From Alteromonas antoniana (GTDB taxonomy: Bacteria; Pseudomonadota; Gammaproteobacteria; Enterobacterales; Alteromonadaceae): a DNA stretch of 64,000 nt. Position 1 is the stretch's first letter, and the number at the start of each line of letters is the position of its first letter. A program made the translations under genes and the position numbers. Below the pieces are notes generated by a model. It had not been told where the DNA came from, ran no database searches, and saw nothing but the letters and a program-made list of their open reading frames with translations. Below, in pieces: positions 26,181-36,073 of this stretch. Location: assembly GCF_019249295.1 (NCBI RefSeq), contig NZ_JAESDH010000021.1, positions 1-64,000 of the forward strand. Direction: 5' to 3'.

Positions 26181-26996
26181 TTAATCCTTCGCAGTTGCCG
26201 CTTTCATGCTGCGCACAAAGCTGTCCAGCGCGCGTAACATGGCCGGCTCGTCTTCAAGATTTTCGGCAATGATATTAACCGTCGCCGACCCTGAAATTGC
26301 GCCGGCTGCACCTGCGGTAATGGCGGTTTTTACCTGTTCAGGTGTAGAGATCCCAAAGCCCAACAGCGGAGGGGCACACTGATATTCACGAAGCTTATTA
26401 ATCAGGTCATCGGCAGGCACTTGCGCTGCAGTTTCTGCACCTGTCACGCCAGCACGACCAAGCAGATATGTATAACCTTCTGAATGCTCTCCAATACGCT
26501 TTAACGTGGTGTCAGAAGCATTGGGTGGCGCAATCAGGATTTGACTCATGCCCACAGCTTTTGCTGCAGCAATATACGGATCCGCTTCACGCAGTGGTAC
26601 ATCGGCTACCAATACAGAATCGACGCCGGCATCGGCGGCTTTCTGATAGAAATTTTCGATACCGCGCGAGTACACCAGATTGCTATAAAGCAGCAGACCG
26701 ATGGGAATATCACGGTATTTTTCTCTGACGCGTGAGAGCATCTCAAGACAGGCGCCCGGCGTGACTTTGCTGCCCAACGCGCGCAGCGCGGCTGCCTGAA
26801 TAGTGGGGCCGTCAGCAACCGGATCAGAATACGGGATCCCCAGTTCCAGCGCATCGGCTCCTGATTCAATCAGCTGACAGATGATTCTTTCGGAAGTCTC
26901 AATATCCGGATCGCCAATCATGACAAAGGGCACAAACCCGCCTGCATTTTCTTCCTGCAGGCGATCAAACATAGCGGCGTATCTATCCATCGACAT
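26181..26996 (-). CDS. trpA: Tryptophan synthase alpha chain
   Basis: A 271-residue TIM barrel that cleaves indole-3-glycerol phosphate and passes indole to TrpB. Catalytic Glu51 ([10 protein letters not shown]) and Asp62 (VADGPTIQ) are present, as are the phosphate-binding LGFGIS and GAISGSA loops. It overlaps trpB by 14 bases, consistent with coupled synthesis of the alpha2beta2 complex. Confidence 0.97.
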   Translation of the reverse strand: MSMDRYAAMFDRLQEENAGGFVPFVMIGDPDIETSERIICQLIESGADALELGIPYSDPVADGPTIQAAALRALGSKVTPGACLEMLSRVREKYRDIPIGLLLYSNLVYSRGIENFYQKAADAGVDSVLVADVPLREADPYIAAAKAVGMSQILIAPPNASDTTLKRIGEHSEGYTYLLGRAGVTGAETAAQVPADDLINKLREYQCAPPLLGFGISTPEQVKTAITAGAAGAISGSATVNIIAENLEDEPAMLRALDSFVRSMKAATAKD

Positions 26997-28170
26997 TTTC
27001 TCCCAGGATCTTGGTTACGTGTGCCAGGTCTTTATCTCCCCGGCCTGACAGGTTCACCACAATAATGGTTTCTTCCTCGGCTTCATCAGCCATATTCAAT
27101 GCATGCGCCAGCGCATGGGAGGACTCCAGTGCAGGAATAATTCCTTCTTTGCGGGCCAGTAACTGAAACGCATTCAGCGCTTCTTCGTCGGTACATGCCA
27201 CATATTCGGCGCGGCCAATATCTGCAAGATGGGCGTGTTGCGGACCTACGGCAGGATAGTCCAGACCGGCGGACACAGAATAACTTTCTTCAATCTGGCC
27301 TTCTTCGTCCTGCATGATGTACGTCAGAGCGCCGTGCAAAATGCCTTTGGTACCGGTACAGATGGTAGCGCCATGTTCTTTGGTGTGAACGCCTTTACCG
27401 GCAGGCTCGACACCAACTAAACGCACTGAGGGCTCATCAATAAAGTCTGCAAACATGCCAATGGCATTGGAGCCACCACCGACGCAGGCCACTACCGCAT
27501 CTGGCAGACGGCCTTCTTTCTCCATGATCTGTTCGCGGGTTTCTTCACCAATCATTCGGTGATATTCGCGCACAATAGTGGGGAAGGGGTGCGGACCTGC
27601 AGCAGTTCCCAGTAAATAGTGGGCAGTATCATAATTCGCTGACCAGTCTCGCAACGCTTCATTTACGGCATCTTTCAGTGTACCTGAGCCGGCGGTCACC
27701 GGGATCACCTCTGCACCCATCAGGCGCATACGGAAAACGTTAGGCGCCTGGCGCTCCACGTCCTTCGCGCCCATATAAATGCGCGCTTTTAATCCCAGCA
27801 GCGCACAGGCCAGCGCCGTCGCAACGCCATGCTGTCCTGCTCCCGTTTCTGCAATCACTTCGGTTTTGCCCATACGCTTGGTGAGCAGGGCCTGTCCCAG
27901 CACCTGATTGGTTTTGTGGGCGCCGCCATGAAGCAAGTCTTCACGCTTCAGGTACAGTTTTACTTTGGGGTTGCTTACCAGATTACGCGTTAATGTCATC
28001 GCTGTGGGACGACCGGCGTAGTCTTTCAGCAGCGCCATAAACTCGTCTTTAAAGTCGGGATCTTTCTGCGCCTTCATAAACTCCTGTTCGAGTTGTTCAA
28101 GCGCGGGGATCAGCAACTCAGGCACATACATGCCACCGTAGTCACCAAATTTGGGGTTAAGCTGTTCCAT
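26983..28170 (-). CDS. trpB: Tryptophan synthase beta chain
   Basis: A 395-residue PLP enzyme that condenses indole with serine. The Schiff-base lysine is Lys86 in HGGAHKTNQ. Phosphate-binding [12 protein letters not shown], the catalytic Glu region GAETGQHG-like ([13 protein letters not shown]), and the C-terminal SGRGDKD are all visible. It lies 20 bp downstream of trpCF in trpEGD(CF)BA. Confidence 0.98.
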   Translation of the reverse strand: MEQLNPKFGDYGGMYVPELLIPALEQLEQEFMKAQKDPDFKDEFMALLKDYAGRPTAMTLTRNLVSNPKVKLYLKREDLLHGGAHKTNQVLGQALLTKRMGKTEVIAETGAGQHGVATALACALLGLKARIYMGAKDVERQAPNVFRMRLMGAEVIPVTAGSGTLKDAVNEALRDWSANYDTAHYLLGTAAGPHPFPTIVREYHRMIGEETREQIMEKEGRLPDAVVACVGGGSNAIGMFADFIDEPSVRLVGVEPAGKGVHTKEHGATICTGTKGILHGALTYIMQDEEGQIEESYSVSAGLDYPAVGPQHAHLADIGRAEYVACTDEEALNAFQLLARKEGIIPALESSHALAHALNMADEAEEETIIVVNLSGRGDKDLAHVTKILGENVDG

Positions 28171-28190
28171 GTGTTGTCCTGTTCGTTAAA

Positions 28191-29588
28191 TTAATACTGT
28201 CTGCTGGCGTCAAAAAGCGCCGTGATTTTGTCTTTCGATTTGATACCCGGCGCGGTTTCTACGCCCGAGTTAACATCGACGATACCGGCCCCGGTGCTAA
28301 GAGCGTCGGCAACAGAGTCAGGCCCTATACCGCCTGCCAGTACCAGCCTGGATTTATCCTCAATGTTGCTAAGCAGGGACCAGTCAAACTGTTGTCCCGT
28401 GCCGCCGGTTTGGGCGCCCACTTTACAGTCCAGCAGCACACGATTCACGTTACCGTCTTTTAATACTTCACTTACCGCATCCGGCAGCGTATCTGTTACA
28501 CCCACAGCCTGCCACAATTCACAGTGTGCAGGCAGTGCGTCACGCAGCGTCTGCCGGTAACTGGCATCTTCATCGCCATGCAGTTGCACCGCGCTTAAGT
28601 GCAGCGACGCGGCGGTTTCTGCAACTACACGGTTATCTTCGTTGACGAAAACGCCGACATACTGTCCCGGTGTGTGTGTGACGATATCTTTTGCCTGCGC
28701 AGTGGTTACGCAGCGGGGTGACTTCTGGGCAAAAATCAAACCGCCGAAAGCGGCACCGGCATCAAACGCCGCCGTTGCATCGTCAGGGGAGGTCAGTCCG
28801 CAGACTTTTACGGTACCCAGCACTAATTGTCGAACCGCGCGTGGTAAATCCTGTTGCGCCATCAGTGCGCTGCCAACCAGAAAGCCGTTACACAGCGGGG
28901 CCAGACGGCGCACATCCTGATGCGTGTAAATTCCTGATTCAGAAATCACGACAAAATCGTGTGTGGCTTTCTCCAGCATCGGTACAAGGCGTTCTGTGGC
29001 GGCGAGATCCGTAGACAAGTCCCGCAGATTACGGTTGTTGATGCCGATAATCCGGGATTTGAGCGCTATTGCACGTTCCATCTCTTCTTCATTGCTGACT
29101 TCAGTGAGTACATCAAGCTGTAACTCGTCCGCGAGAGTATGCAACTGTCTGTAGGTGTCGTCATCCAGTACGCTGAGCATCAGTAAAATGGCATCGGCGT
29201 TATAGTAGCGTGCCAGATACACCTGATAGTCATTGACGAAGAAATCTTTGTTTAATACGGGCTGCGAGACCCGTTCGGTCACATAAGCCAGATAGTCATA
29301 GCTGCCCTGAAAGTACTTCTCGTCCGTCAGCACAGAAATGCCAGCGGCGAATGGCGTAAACGCCTGCAGAATTTCATCAAGATCGAAATGCTCGCGGATA
29401 AGGCCTTTGGAAGGCGACGCTTTTTTGCATTCAAATATATATCCGGCATTCGGTGCACTCAGAGCCTCGAACAGGTTCTTGCGCGAGGGCGTCAGATTTT
29501 GCTTAACCTGCTCCAGCGGCAGGGCTGCCATGCGATCTTTCAGTTCTTCGCGTTTGTCGGCAACAATTTTTTCAAGCACGTTAGGCAT
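28191..29588 (-). CDS. trpCF: Bifunctional indole-3-glycerol phosphate synthase / phosphoribosylanthranilate isomerase
   Basis: A 465-residue fusion of two TIM barrels. The N-terminal IGPS domain (about 1-255) has FECKKASPSKG with the catalytic Lys, LNKDFFV and ISESGI. The C-terminal PRAI domain (about 257-465) has VKVCGLTSPDD with the catalytic Cys, LHGDED, LLDCKVG with the catalytic Asp and LAGGIGPDSV. It carries out the isomerase and ring-closing steps of tryptophan synthesis. It overlaps trpD by 8 bases. The fusion is typical of gammaproteobacteria. Confidence 0.97.
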   Translation of the reverse strand: MPNVLEKIVADKREELKDRMAALPLEQVKQNLTPSRKNLFEALSAPNAGYIFECKKASPSKGLIREHFDLDEILQAFTPFAAGISVLTDEKYFQGSYDYLAYVTERVSQPVLNKDFFVNDYQVYLARYYNADAILLMLSVLDDDTYRQLHTLADELQLDVLTEVSNEEEMERAIALKSRIIGINNRNLRDLSTDLAATERLVPMLEKATHDFVVISESGIYTHQDVRRLAPLCNGFLVGSALMAQQDLPRAVRQLVLGTVKVCGLTSPDDATAAFDAGAAFGGLIFAQKSPRCVTTAQAKDIVTHTPGQYVGVFVNEDNRVVAETAASLHLSAVQLHGDEDASYRQTLRDALPAHCELWQAVGVTDTLPDAVSEVLKDGNVNRVLLDCKVGAQTGGTGQQFDWSLLSNIEDKSRLVLAGGIGPDSVADALSTGAGIVDVNSGVETAPGIKSKDKITALFDASRQY

Positions 29589-30615
29589 TATTATCAGGCT
29601 CCTGTTGACTGATTCTGGCGACCTTAGTCAGCACTTCCAGTGGCAGCGCATTCTCCATAGCGTCCATTGCCATTTCCGCGCCTTCCTTAAAACTGTCGAC
29701 GGTATCGGTTAATTTCAAGAGTGCGGCACAGTTCATGGCAATGGCGGCGCGGTGGGCTTCTTTGCCCTGGCCGCCTAATGCTGCTTCCACCATCTTTCGA
29801 TTTTCATCCGGCTCGCCGCCTTCTATCTCTGACAACGGATAAGTCGGTAGTCCAAAATCCTTTGTGGTTACGGTGCGCTTGCGAATATCGCCATGCTCCA
29901 GATCCAAAATGACAGACTCACCATGCAGCGCGAGCTCGTCCAGGCCATCGCCATGAACAATCATGGCGCGATGCTGGCCAAGTAACATCAGCGTTCTGGC
30001 GTAGGGCTCCAATAGCTCCGGAGAGTACACGCCAAACAACCCGTGAGTCGGGCTGGCCGGGTTTGCAAGAGGGCCCAGAATATTAAACAGCGTGCGGGTT
30101 TTCATTGCCGCACGTACAGGGGCGGCGAAGCGCATGCCAGCATGATACACAGGTGCAAACAGGAAGCAAAAGTTCGCGTCATCCAGACACGCTCTTGCCG
30201 TCTGAGGGGTAATTTCCAGCTTAACACCGAACTGACGAAACAAGTCCGCAGAGCCTGATTTACTCGACACGCTGCGATTACCGTGTTTGGCCACTTTAAC
30301 ACCACAGGCTGCCGCCACCACGCCTGCAGCGCTGGAAATATTAATCGTATTGTGGCCATCGCCGCCAGTGCCAACAATATCGGCAAACGGATAATCCGGC
30401 GTTGGAAAGGGCAGCGCATTTGACACCATGGCACTGGCTGCACCGGCAATCTCGTTGGGTGATTCGCCGTTCAGTTTCAGTGCGGTAAGAATGGACGCCA
30501 GTACCGGTTCCGGCTGTTCGCCATGCATGATGCTGTTGAACAGAGAAAATGCCTGAGACTGGCTTAGGTGTTCTTTAGCAAACAGTTTTTCAAGTAAAGG
30601 GGTCGCATCAAACAC
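29581..30615 (-). CDS. trpD: Anthranilate phosphoribosyltransferase
   Basis: A 344-residue enzyme that transfers phosphoribose from PRPP to anthranilate. The PRPP-binding glycine-rich loop VGTGGDGHNTINISS (about residues 80-95) and KHGNRSVSSKSGSAD are conserved. The glutamine amidotransferase domain is a separate gene (trpG), unlike the fused E. coli TrpGD. It overlaps trpG and trpCF by 8 bases each. Confidence 0.97.
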   Translation of the reverse strand: MFDATPLLEKLFAKEHLSQSQAFSLFNSIMHGEQPEPVLASILTALKLNGESPNEIAGAASAMVSNALPFPTPDYPFADIVGTGGDGHNTINISSAAGVVAAACGVKVAKHGNRSVSSKSGSADLFRQFGVKLEITPQTARACLDDANFCFLFAPVYHAGMRFAAPVRAAMKTRTLFNILGPLANPASPTHGLFGVYSPELLEPYARTLMLLGQHRAMIVHGDGLDELALHGESVILDLEHGDIRKRTVTTKDFGLPTYPLSEIEGGEPDENRKMVEAALGGQGKEAHRAAIAMNCAALLKLTDTVDSFKEGAEMAMDAMENALPLEVLTKVARISQQEPDNNA

Positions 30616-31228
30616 GATGAGTTTCCTTTTCGGTCAGATAGTGAATACTTTGTAACAGCAACTGGCTGCCATCGGCAGTGAGAATAGATTCAGGGTGAAA
30701 CTGGAAACCCAGCATCCGGTCGTCGGGATGATGCACCGCCATGACAATATCTTCAAACTGTGCACAGGGCACGAGACAGTCGGGCAGCGTCAGGGCTACC
30801 AGTGAGTGATAGCGCGCTACCGGCAACGGCTGAGGCATGTTTTCGAACATGGCCTTGCCATTATGCGATACCGGTGAAGATTTACCGTGCATCACGGCTT
30901 CAGCGCGTCCGATTTCCCCACCGTAGTGGGCAACAATAGCCTGATGTCCCAAACAAATTCCCAGTACCGGATAGATACCGGCCACACGTTTAAGCAGCTC
31001 CGGCATACAGCCTGCCTCGTGGGGTGCACCCGGTCCGGGTGATAGCATCAGCAGCACCGGGCCATGCTCTGCCTGGGCTGCCATTTTGTCTATCAATACA
31101 TCTGCATTCACAGTATTCCGATACACAATGATATGCAGGTTCATGGCGCGAAGTTCATCCACCAGGTTGTAAGTGAAGGAGTCTACGTTATCCAGCAAAA
31201 ATACAGTAACAGGCTTATTCATGTTCAC
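30608..31228 (-). CDS. trpG: Anthranilate synthase component II (glutamine amidotransferase)
   Basis: A 206-residue class I glutaminase that supplies ammonia to TrpE. The nucleophile is Cys92 in GICLGHQ. PGPGAP forms the oxyanion region, and the His/Glu pair is in FQFHPES. It overlaps trpE by 4 bases and trpD by 8, consistent with stoichiometric synthesis. Confidence 0.97.
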   Translation of the reverse strand: MNMNKPVTVFLLDNVDSFTYNLVDELRAMNLHIIVYRNTVNADVLIDKMAAQAEHGPVLLMLSPGPGAPHEAGCMPELLKRVAGIYPVLGICLGHQAIVAHYGGEIGRAEAVMHGKSSPVSHNGKAMFENMPQPLPVARYHSLVALTLPDCLVPCAQFEDIVMAVHHPDDRMLGFQFHPESILTADGSQLLLQSIHYLTEKETHRV

Positions 31229-32817
31229 AGCTCCCCTGTTGGTTGAGACTGGGCAACTGCGTTGATCACTGCCTGCGCCTTGGTGCGGGTTTCGTCCGCT
31301 TCGGATTGTGGGTCTGAATCGTAAACCACGCCAGCACCGGCCTGAATATAGGCGCGACCGTTTTTAACAAATGCAGAGCGGATCACGATGCAGGTATCCA
31401 TATCACCCTGACCATTGATATAGCCCACTGCGCCGCCATAGCTGCCCCGTCGTTTGCCTTCAACGTCGCGGATGAGCGATGCCGCGCTGACTTTCGGAGC
31501 GCCAACCAGTGTGCCCATGTTCATGCAGGCCTGATAGGCATGCAGGGCATCTAAATCATCACGCAACTGACCTACCACGCGGGACACCAGGTGCATGACG
31601 TGTGAATACCGGTCAACTTTCAGCAAGTCTTTTACGAACCGGCTGCCCGGACGACTGACTTTGGCAACGTCATTGCGCGCTAAATCAACCAGCATAATGT
31701 GCTCGGCTTTTTCTTTGGTGTCTTCACGCAGGTTCAGTTCAATACGTGAATCTAAGTCCGGATTAATACTGCCATCAGCGCGCTTTCCGCGCGGACGGGT
31801 ACCGGCGATAGGGTAAATTTCTACCTGATTGGTATCTCGCTCGTACTTTAGGGCCGATTCCGGCGATGCCCCGAAAATGCTGAATGCTTCATCCTGCATA
31901 AAGAACATGTATGGGCTGGGATTTTGTTGTTTTAACTGGGCGTAAGCGGCAAGGGGAGACGGACAGGGAAGAGAGAAAGTGCGGGAGGGAACGACCTGAA
32001 AAATATCCCCACTTAAAATGTGGGACTTCAGGTTTACCACATCCTCTTTGAACGTCTCATCGCATTTATCTACCTGCACGTCCACCGTGTCGGGTGATGT
32101 TTTGCTTGTGGCGGCAGGTCTGGATTCCACCTCGTGCAGTGCATGTTGCAATGCTTCCAATCGCTGCGCCACACGGAAATACTGTTGGGCAACGTCGGGA
32201 CCGGAGAATACGCTGCCAATTAACTGGGTTTCACGGGTCTGATGATCTACGGTTAATAAGGTTTCAGCCAGATAAAAAACAAAGTCCGGGCAATCGTTGT
32301 CACCTTCGGCCACATCAGGAAGCTGTTCAAATGTCGCCAGCAGGTCGTAAGCAAACACGCCCCCCAGAAACACCGCATGCGGGTTCTGGCGGATTGGCGT
32401 GATGTGATTGACTATCGTGCGCAGCGCATCAAACACACTGGCGGCCTTTAAGCGGGCATCTTCATCCAGCGTACTGTCTGGCGTCTGGCAGCTGAGAACC
32501 GCAGTATCGTCGCGTAGTTCACAGTGGATCCCCGTGGGGCAATGTGCGTCGAATATAGGGAGTACAGAACGTCCATTGCCCGTAAGCGCTGTCACAGTAA
32601 CCGTCTGATCGCGGCATTCAAATCGTAGCGCGGCATCTACCATCAACAGGCTTTGCAGATTGTCCTTAGAATCGATTTCCGCTGATTCCAACAGCAGTGC
32701 ATGCCGGGTGTCAGCACAAAGATGGGCAAAGGCTGCCAGGGGATCATCTATGTAATGCCCGACCTGCTCTATGGTTTCTACTTTGCCCGGACTTACGCCC
32801 AGTTCGGCTAAACTCAT
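31225..32817 (-). CDS. trpE: Anthranilate synthase component I
   Basis: A 530-residue enzyme that makes anthranilate from chorismate with ammonia from TrpG. The N-terminal LLESAEIDSKDN (Ser45) is the tryptophan-feedback site known from enteric TrpE. The chorismate-binding core includes IFGASPESALKY, IAGTRPRGK, LARNDVAKV and the C-terminal IQAGAGVVYDSDP. It is the first structural gene of the operon, preceded by the trpL leader and attenuator. Confidence 0.97.
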   Translation of the reverse strand: MSLAELGVSPGKVETIEQVGHYIDDPLAAFAHLCADTRHALLLESAEIDSKDNLQSLLMVDAALRFECRDQTVTVTALTGNGRSVLPIFDAHCPTGIHCELRDDTAVLSCQTPDSTLDEDARLKAASVFDALRTIVNHITPIRQNPHAVFLGGVFAYDLLATFEQLPDVAEGDNDCPDFVFYLAETLLTVDHQTRETQLIGSVFSGPDVAQQYFRVAQRLEALQHALHEVESRPAATSKTSPDTVDVQVDKCDETFKEDVVNLKSHILSGDIFQVVPSRTFSLPCPSPLAAYAQLKQQNPSPYMFFMQDEAFSIFGASPESALKYERDTNQVEIYPIAGTRPRGKRADGSINPDLDSRIELNLREDTKEKAEHIMLVDLARNDVAKVSRPGSRFVKDLLKVDRYSHVMHLVSRVVGQLRDDLDALHAYQACMNMGTLVGAPKVSAASLIRDVEGKRRGSYGGAVGYINGQGDMDTCIVIRSAFVKNGRAYIQAGAGVVYDSDPQSEADETRTKAQAVINAVAQSQPTGEL

Positions 32818-32851
32818 AATCGCATTTCTCCCGCTGCGAATGTCAAAAAGT

Positions 32852-32879
32852 AAAAAAAAAGGCCCGTTAAAAACGGGCC
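32852..32879 (-). terminator. trp attenuator (terminator hairpin)
   Basis: On the minus strand GGCCCGT-TTTTA-ACGGGCC is followed by nine T residues, between trpL and trpE. The 5' strand can instead pair with ACGGGC at 32915-32920, just past the trpL stop codon, forming the antiterminator. This is classic ribosome-mediated attenuation. Confidence 0.93.
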
Positions 32880-32919
32880 TTTTCTTGTGTTATTCACGCA
32901 CCATCGCGCACACCGCCCG

Positions 32920-32985
32920 TCATGTGAGGGAGTGCCACCACCAGATTGCAACATGTGCAGTTTGTAATTGGGGGATTGTACGCAT
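32920..32985 (-). CDS. trpL: trp operon leader peptide
   Basis: A 21-residue leader peptide, MRTIPQLQTAHVAIWWWHSL followed by T, with three consecutive Trp codons. Stalling of the ribosome at these codons under tryptophan starvation would favour the antiterminator over the hairpin at 32852-32879. No strong ribosome site precedes the ATG (AATTTTAAGACC). It is too short for ordinary gene prediction but its place and content are diagnostic. Confidence 0.93.
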   Translation of the reverse strand: MRTIPQLQTAHVAIWWWHSLT

Positions 32986-33023
32986 GGTCTTAAAATTCTC
33001 TTCGTTGGCTAAAACTTCGATAG

Positions 33024-33070
33024 GCATCGAGTTAGTTAGTCCGTATACTTCGCCATATAGAAGAAAACAA
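33024..33070 (-). promoter_or_regulatory. Putative trp promoter and TrpR-like operator
   Basis: On the minus strand TTGTTT (33070-33065), a 17-bp spacer and TATACG (33047-33042) are followed at once by GGACTAACTAACTCGATG. That stretch matches about 11 of 18 positions of the enteric TrpR operator. An upstream TTGACA (minus strand, about 33086-33081) has no correctly spaced -10. Regulation by TrpR is inferred. Confidence 0.5.
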
Positions 33071-33077
33071 ATTCACT

Positions 33078-33971
33078 TTGCTGTCAACCGATAATTTGCG
33101 AAATACTTTGAAAATTGATTTACACAGTCACACCCGCTATTCAGATGGACACCTGACGCCACAGGAATTACTGGCGCGTGCGCACAATATGCAGATTGAT
33201 GTGCTGGCGATTACGGACCACGATACTGTGGCCGGTCTGGAAGAGGCGCATGCCTGGCAGGCGCAACAAAAACGCCCGTTAACTATTATTGATGGGGTAG
33301 AAATCTCTACCCGATGGCACGGCTTCGATATTCATATTGTTGGATTAAATGTTAACCGACAGGACGAGACGTTTCGGCAACGTCTGAACGAACAGGCGAA
33401 AGTTCGTGATGAACGTGCAGAGAAAATTGCCGAAAAGCTGGAAAAGTGTGGTTTTGAAGGCGTGCTGGAAAAGGCCAGGGCACAGGCCGGCGTCGGACAG
33501 GTAACCCGGGCCCATTTTGCCCGTGTACTGGTGGAACAATATGGTGTGGCGTCGATGGACACGGTGTTTAAAAAGTATCTTGGTAAAGGTAAACGGGCCA
33601 TGGTGAAAGCCCAGTGGCCGACCATTGAAGAAGCCGTGCAGTGGATCCAGAATGCAGGTGGTCAGGCGGTGCTGGCCCACCCGGCGCACTATGACATGAC
33701 CACAAAGTGGCTGCGCAGACTGGTTGCTGAATTTGCCGGTGTCGGTGGAGATGCGATAGAAACGGCGTTTCCCGGTATCGCGAAGGATAAACAGACTATT
33801 ATAAACGAATTAGCGAAAGAGTACGAATTGCTTGCCTCTGCCGGTTCGGACTTTCATTTTCCGTCACGCTGGACAGAGCTGGGACGAAATTTAGGGATCG
33901 CTTCCCACTTGACGCCGGTATGGCACAATTGGACTCAGCTTGGCAGTGCACCACAACAGGAATATCCATGA
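33078..33971 (+). CDS. yciV: PHP-domain 5'-nucleotidase/5'-3' exoribonuclease YciV (RNase AM)
   Basis: A roughly 290-residue PHP phosphoesterase. The metal-binding set HSHTRYSDGH, ITDHDT, GVEISTRW and IHIVGLN near the N-terminus, AHPAHYD in the middle and GSDFHFP at the end match E. coli YciV. That enzyme matures the 5' ends of ribosomal RNAs and hydrolyses nucleotide 5'/3' phosphates. There is no in-frame ATG before the PHP motif. Candidate starts are CTG 33078, TTG 33093 and TTG 33105, none with a clear ribosome site. It heads yciV-yciO-scpA-scpB-rluB, divergent from trp as in E. coli. Confidence 0.9.
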   Translation: MLSTDNLRNTLKIDLHSHTRYSDGHLTPQELLARAHNMQIDVLAITDHDTVAGLEEAHAWQAQQKRPLTIIDGVEISTRWHGFDIHIVGLNVNRQDETFRQRLNEQAKVRDERAEKIAEKLEKCGFEGVLEKARAQAGVGQVTRAHFARVLVEQYGVASMDTVFKKYLGKGKRAMVKAQWPTIEEAVQWIQNAGGQAVLAHPAHYDMTTKWLRRLVAEFAGVGGDAIETAFPGIAKDKQTIINELAKEYELLASAGSDFHFPSRWTELGRNLGIASHLTPVWHNWTQLGSAPQQEYP

Positions 33972-34588
33972 GTCAGTTTTTTTATATTCACCCTGATAAT
34001 CCGCAGCCACGACTGTTAAAGCAGGCTTGCGAGCTCATCAGACAGGGTGAGGTGGTGGTTTATCCCACCGATTCAGGCTACGCCATTGGTTGTCAGATGG
34101 ACGATAAAAAAGCGCTGGATCAGTTATGCCGCATCCGCCAGATAGACAAAGAGCACAATTTCACGCTGATGTGTCGTGATATGTCAGAACTGTCTGTGTA
34201 TGCCAAGGTAGATAACGTTGCCTTCAGGCAGATCAAAAACAATACGCCAGGGCCTTATACTTTCGTGCTGAAGGCCACCCGTGAAGTGCCCCGTCGTCTG
34301 CAAAATCCAAAGCGCAAAACGATCGGCATTCGTGTTCCTGACAATATTATCGCACTAAAGCTACTGGAAACGCTGGATGAGCCGCTTATGTCGACCTCGC
34401 TGATTTTGCCGGGCAATGCCATGGCGGAGTCCGATCCTGACGTCATTCGCGACCGTCTTGAAAAGCAGGTGGGACTGATTATTCACGGCGGCTATCTTGG
34501 CGAACAACCCACAACGGTAGTGGACTTGTCCGAAGGTGGCGCCACCATTGTCCGGGAAGGTTCCGGAGACCCTTCTGTGTTCCTATGA
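33968..34588 (+). CDS. yciO: YrdC/Sua5-domain protein YciO
   Basis: A 206-residue protein that aligns end to end with E. coli YciO: MSQFFYIHPDNPQPRLLKQA at the start, VYPTDSGYAIGC, NFTLMCRDMSELS, KRKTIGIRVPDN and STSLILPGN. It is related to TsaC, which makes threonylcarbamoyl-AMP for tRNA modification; YciO's own role is less clear. ATG 33968 overlaps the yciV stop codon (ATGA). Confidence 0.95.
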   Translation: MSQFFYIHPDNPQPRLLKQACELIRQGEVVVYPTDSGYAIGCQMDDKKALDQLCRIRQIDKEHNFTLMCRDMSELSVYAKVDNVAFRQIKNNTPGPYTFVLKATREVPRRLQNPKRKTIGIRVPDNIIALKLLETLDEPLMSTSLILPGNAMAESDPDVIRDRLEKQVGLIIHGGYLGEQPTTVVDLSEGGATIVREGSGDPSVFL

Positions 34589-35454
34589 GCGAGACTGACA
34601 GCGCAACTGAACCCTCTGCGGTAACGGCCGGCAGTAATGAGCCTGTGCAACAGCCGCTGCCGCTGGCATTTATTAACGGCGAGGCGGTAATTGAAAAGCC
34701 GCAGGATTTGTATATTCCGCCGGATGCGCTGGAAGTGATCCTGGAAAGCTTTGAAGGGCCGCTGGACTTGTTGCTCTATCTTATCCGCAAACAGAAGTTT
34801 GATATCACCACGCTTCCCATCGCCGACGTCACCCGTCAATACATGGAATATGTGGAGGTGATGCGAGAGCTGCGCCTCGAACTGGCTGCCGAATACCTGC
34901 TGATGGCGGCCATTCTGGCAGAAATAAAATCGCGACTGTTGTTGCCCCGGCGCAGTGACGATGACGATGACGAAGAGGATCCGCGTGCCGAGCTGATCCG
35001 CCGTCTGAAAGAATATGAGCTGGTGAAGCAGGCCGCCGAAGATTTGGATAGTCAGCCGCGGCTGGAGCGCGATATTTTCACCGTTCACGTCGATACCACT
35101 GAGTCTGTCGCGCCGGTACGGGTAGAGCCTGATGTGTCACTTCAGGAGCTGGTACTGGCATTCAGTCAGGCCATGAAACGCGCAGAAGCGTTCGAGCATC
35201 ACACCATTGAACGGGAGGCGCTGAGTACGCGGGAGCGGATGTCCATGATCCTGTCGATGGTATCGGCTGCACAATATACACCACTGGAATCCTTGTTTAC
35301 CCCGGAGGAGGGGAAGGCCGGTGTGATAGTTACGTTTCTGGCAATTCTGGAGCTGGTGAAAGAGAGCCTGCTATTATGTGTACAGGCGGGACCTTATGCG
35401 CGAATTCATGTAAAATTGGGCAGTCATGAAGAAGATCAACAAGACTCAGCTTAA
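34585..35454 (+). CDS. scpA: Segregation and condensation protein A
   Basis: A 289-residue kleisin-type subunit that bridges SMC heads with ScpB in chromosome condensation. The N-terminal SMC-neck-binding region is ESFEGPLDLLLYLIRKQKFDI, followed by AAEYLLMAAILAEIKSRLLLP. An acidic linker (DDDDDEEDPRAEL) follows, and the C-terminal winged helix (residues about 220-289) should bind SMC. The first 45 residues are variable. It overlaps yciO by 4 and scpB by 29 bases. Confidence 0.95.
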   Translation: MSETDSATEPSAVTAGSNEPVQQPLPLAFINGEAVIEKPQDLYIPPDALEVILESFEGPLDLLLYLIRKQKFDITTLPIADVTRQYMEYVEVMRELRLELAAEYLLMAAILAEIKSRLLLPRRSDDDDDEEDPRAELIRRLKEYELVKQAAEDLDSQPRLERDIFTVHVDTTESVAPVRVEPDVSLQELVLAFSQAMKRAEAFEHHTIEREALSTRERMSMILSMVSAAQYTPLESLFTPEEGKAGVIVTFLAILELVKESLLLCVQAGPYARIHVKLGSHEEDQQDSA

Positions 35455-36073
35455 GCAACTGGTAGAAGCCGCGTTATTTGTGGCCGACAAGCCTCTTAGC
35501 CGGCAACAATTGCGTGAAACTGTACTGTCAGAATTCACGGTGTCAGAGCGCGCATTGTCCGAAGTGTTGAAAGCGCTGGTACTGGACTATCAGCCGCGCG
35601 GGATACAGCTAGTGGAAGTGGCCAGCGGCTATCGCTTTCAGTCGCTGGACAGCCTGAGCCCGTGGCTGAGTTTGTTATGGCAGGAAACAGCGCCGCGGTA
35701 TTCCCGCGCGATGCTGGAAACGCTGGCGCTAATCGCTTATCGCCAGCCAATCACCCGGGGTGAAATTGAGCAGGTACGCGGTGTAGCCGTAAGCAGCAAT
35801 ATTATTAAAACGCTGACCGAGCGAGACTGGATAAAAGTGGTCGGACACAAAGAAGTTCCCGGACGCCCAGCGTTATACGCAACAACGCGGGGTTTTTTGG
35901 ATTACTTTTCACTGACATCATTGAGTGAGTTGCCCAGCGCTGACGCCTTTGCACAAATGGCAGAGGAAACCGATCAGGCAGCAACCGCATCAATACAAAA
36001 AGAGGCACCATCTGAATTGACAGATCGTGCGAATGAAATCAACGAAGCAAAGAGTGTAACGTTAAATGACTGA
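35426..36073 (+). CDS. scpB: Segregation and condensation protein B
   Basis: A 215-residue double winged-helix protein that dimerises and binds ScpA. Conserved blocks are [52 protein letters not shown], and [24 protein letters not shown]. The C-terminal 45 residues are low-complexity. The start lies 29 bases inside scpA, so translation is probably coupled. Confidence 0.95.
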   Translation: MKKINKTQLKQLVEAALFVADKPLSRQQLRETVLSEFTVSERALSEVLKALVLDYQPRGIQLVEVASGYRFQSLDSLSPWLSLLWQETAPRYSRAMLETLALIAYRQPITRGEIEQVRGVAVSSNIIKTLTERDWIKVVGHKEVPGRPALYATTRGFLDYFSLTSLSELPSADAFAQMAEETDQAATASIQKEAPSELTDRANEINEAKSVTLND

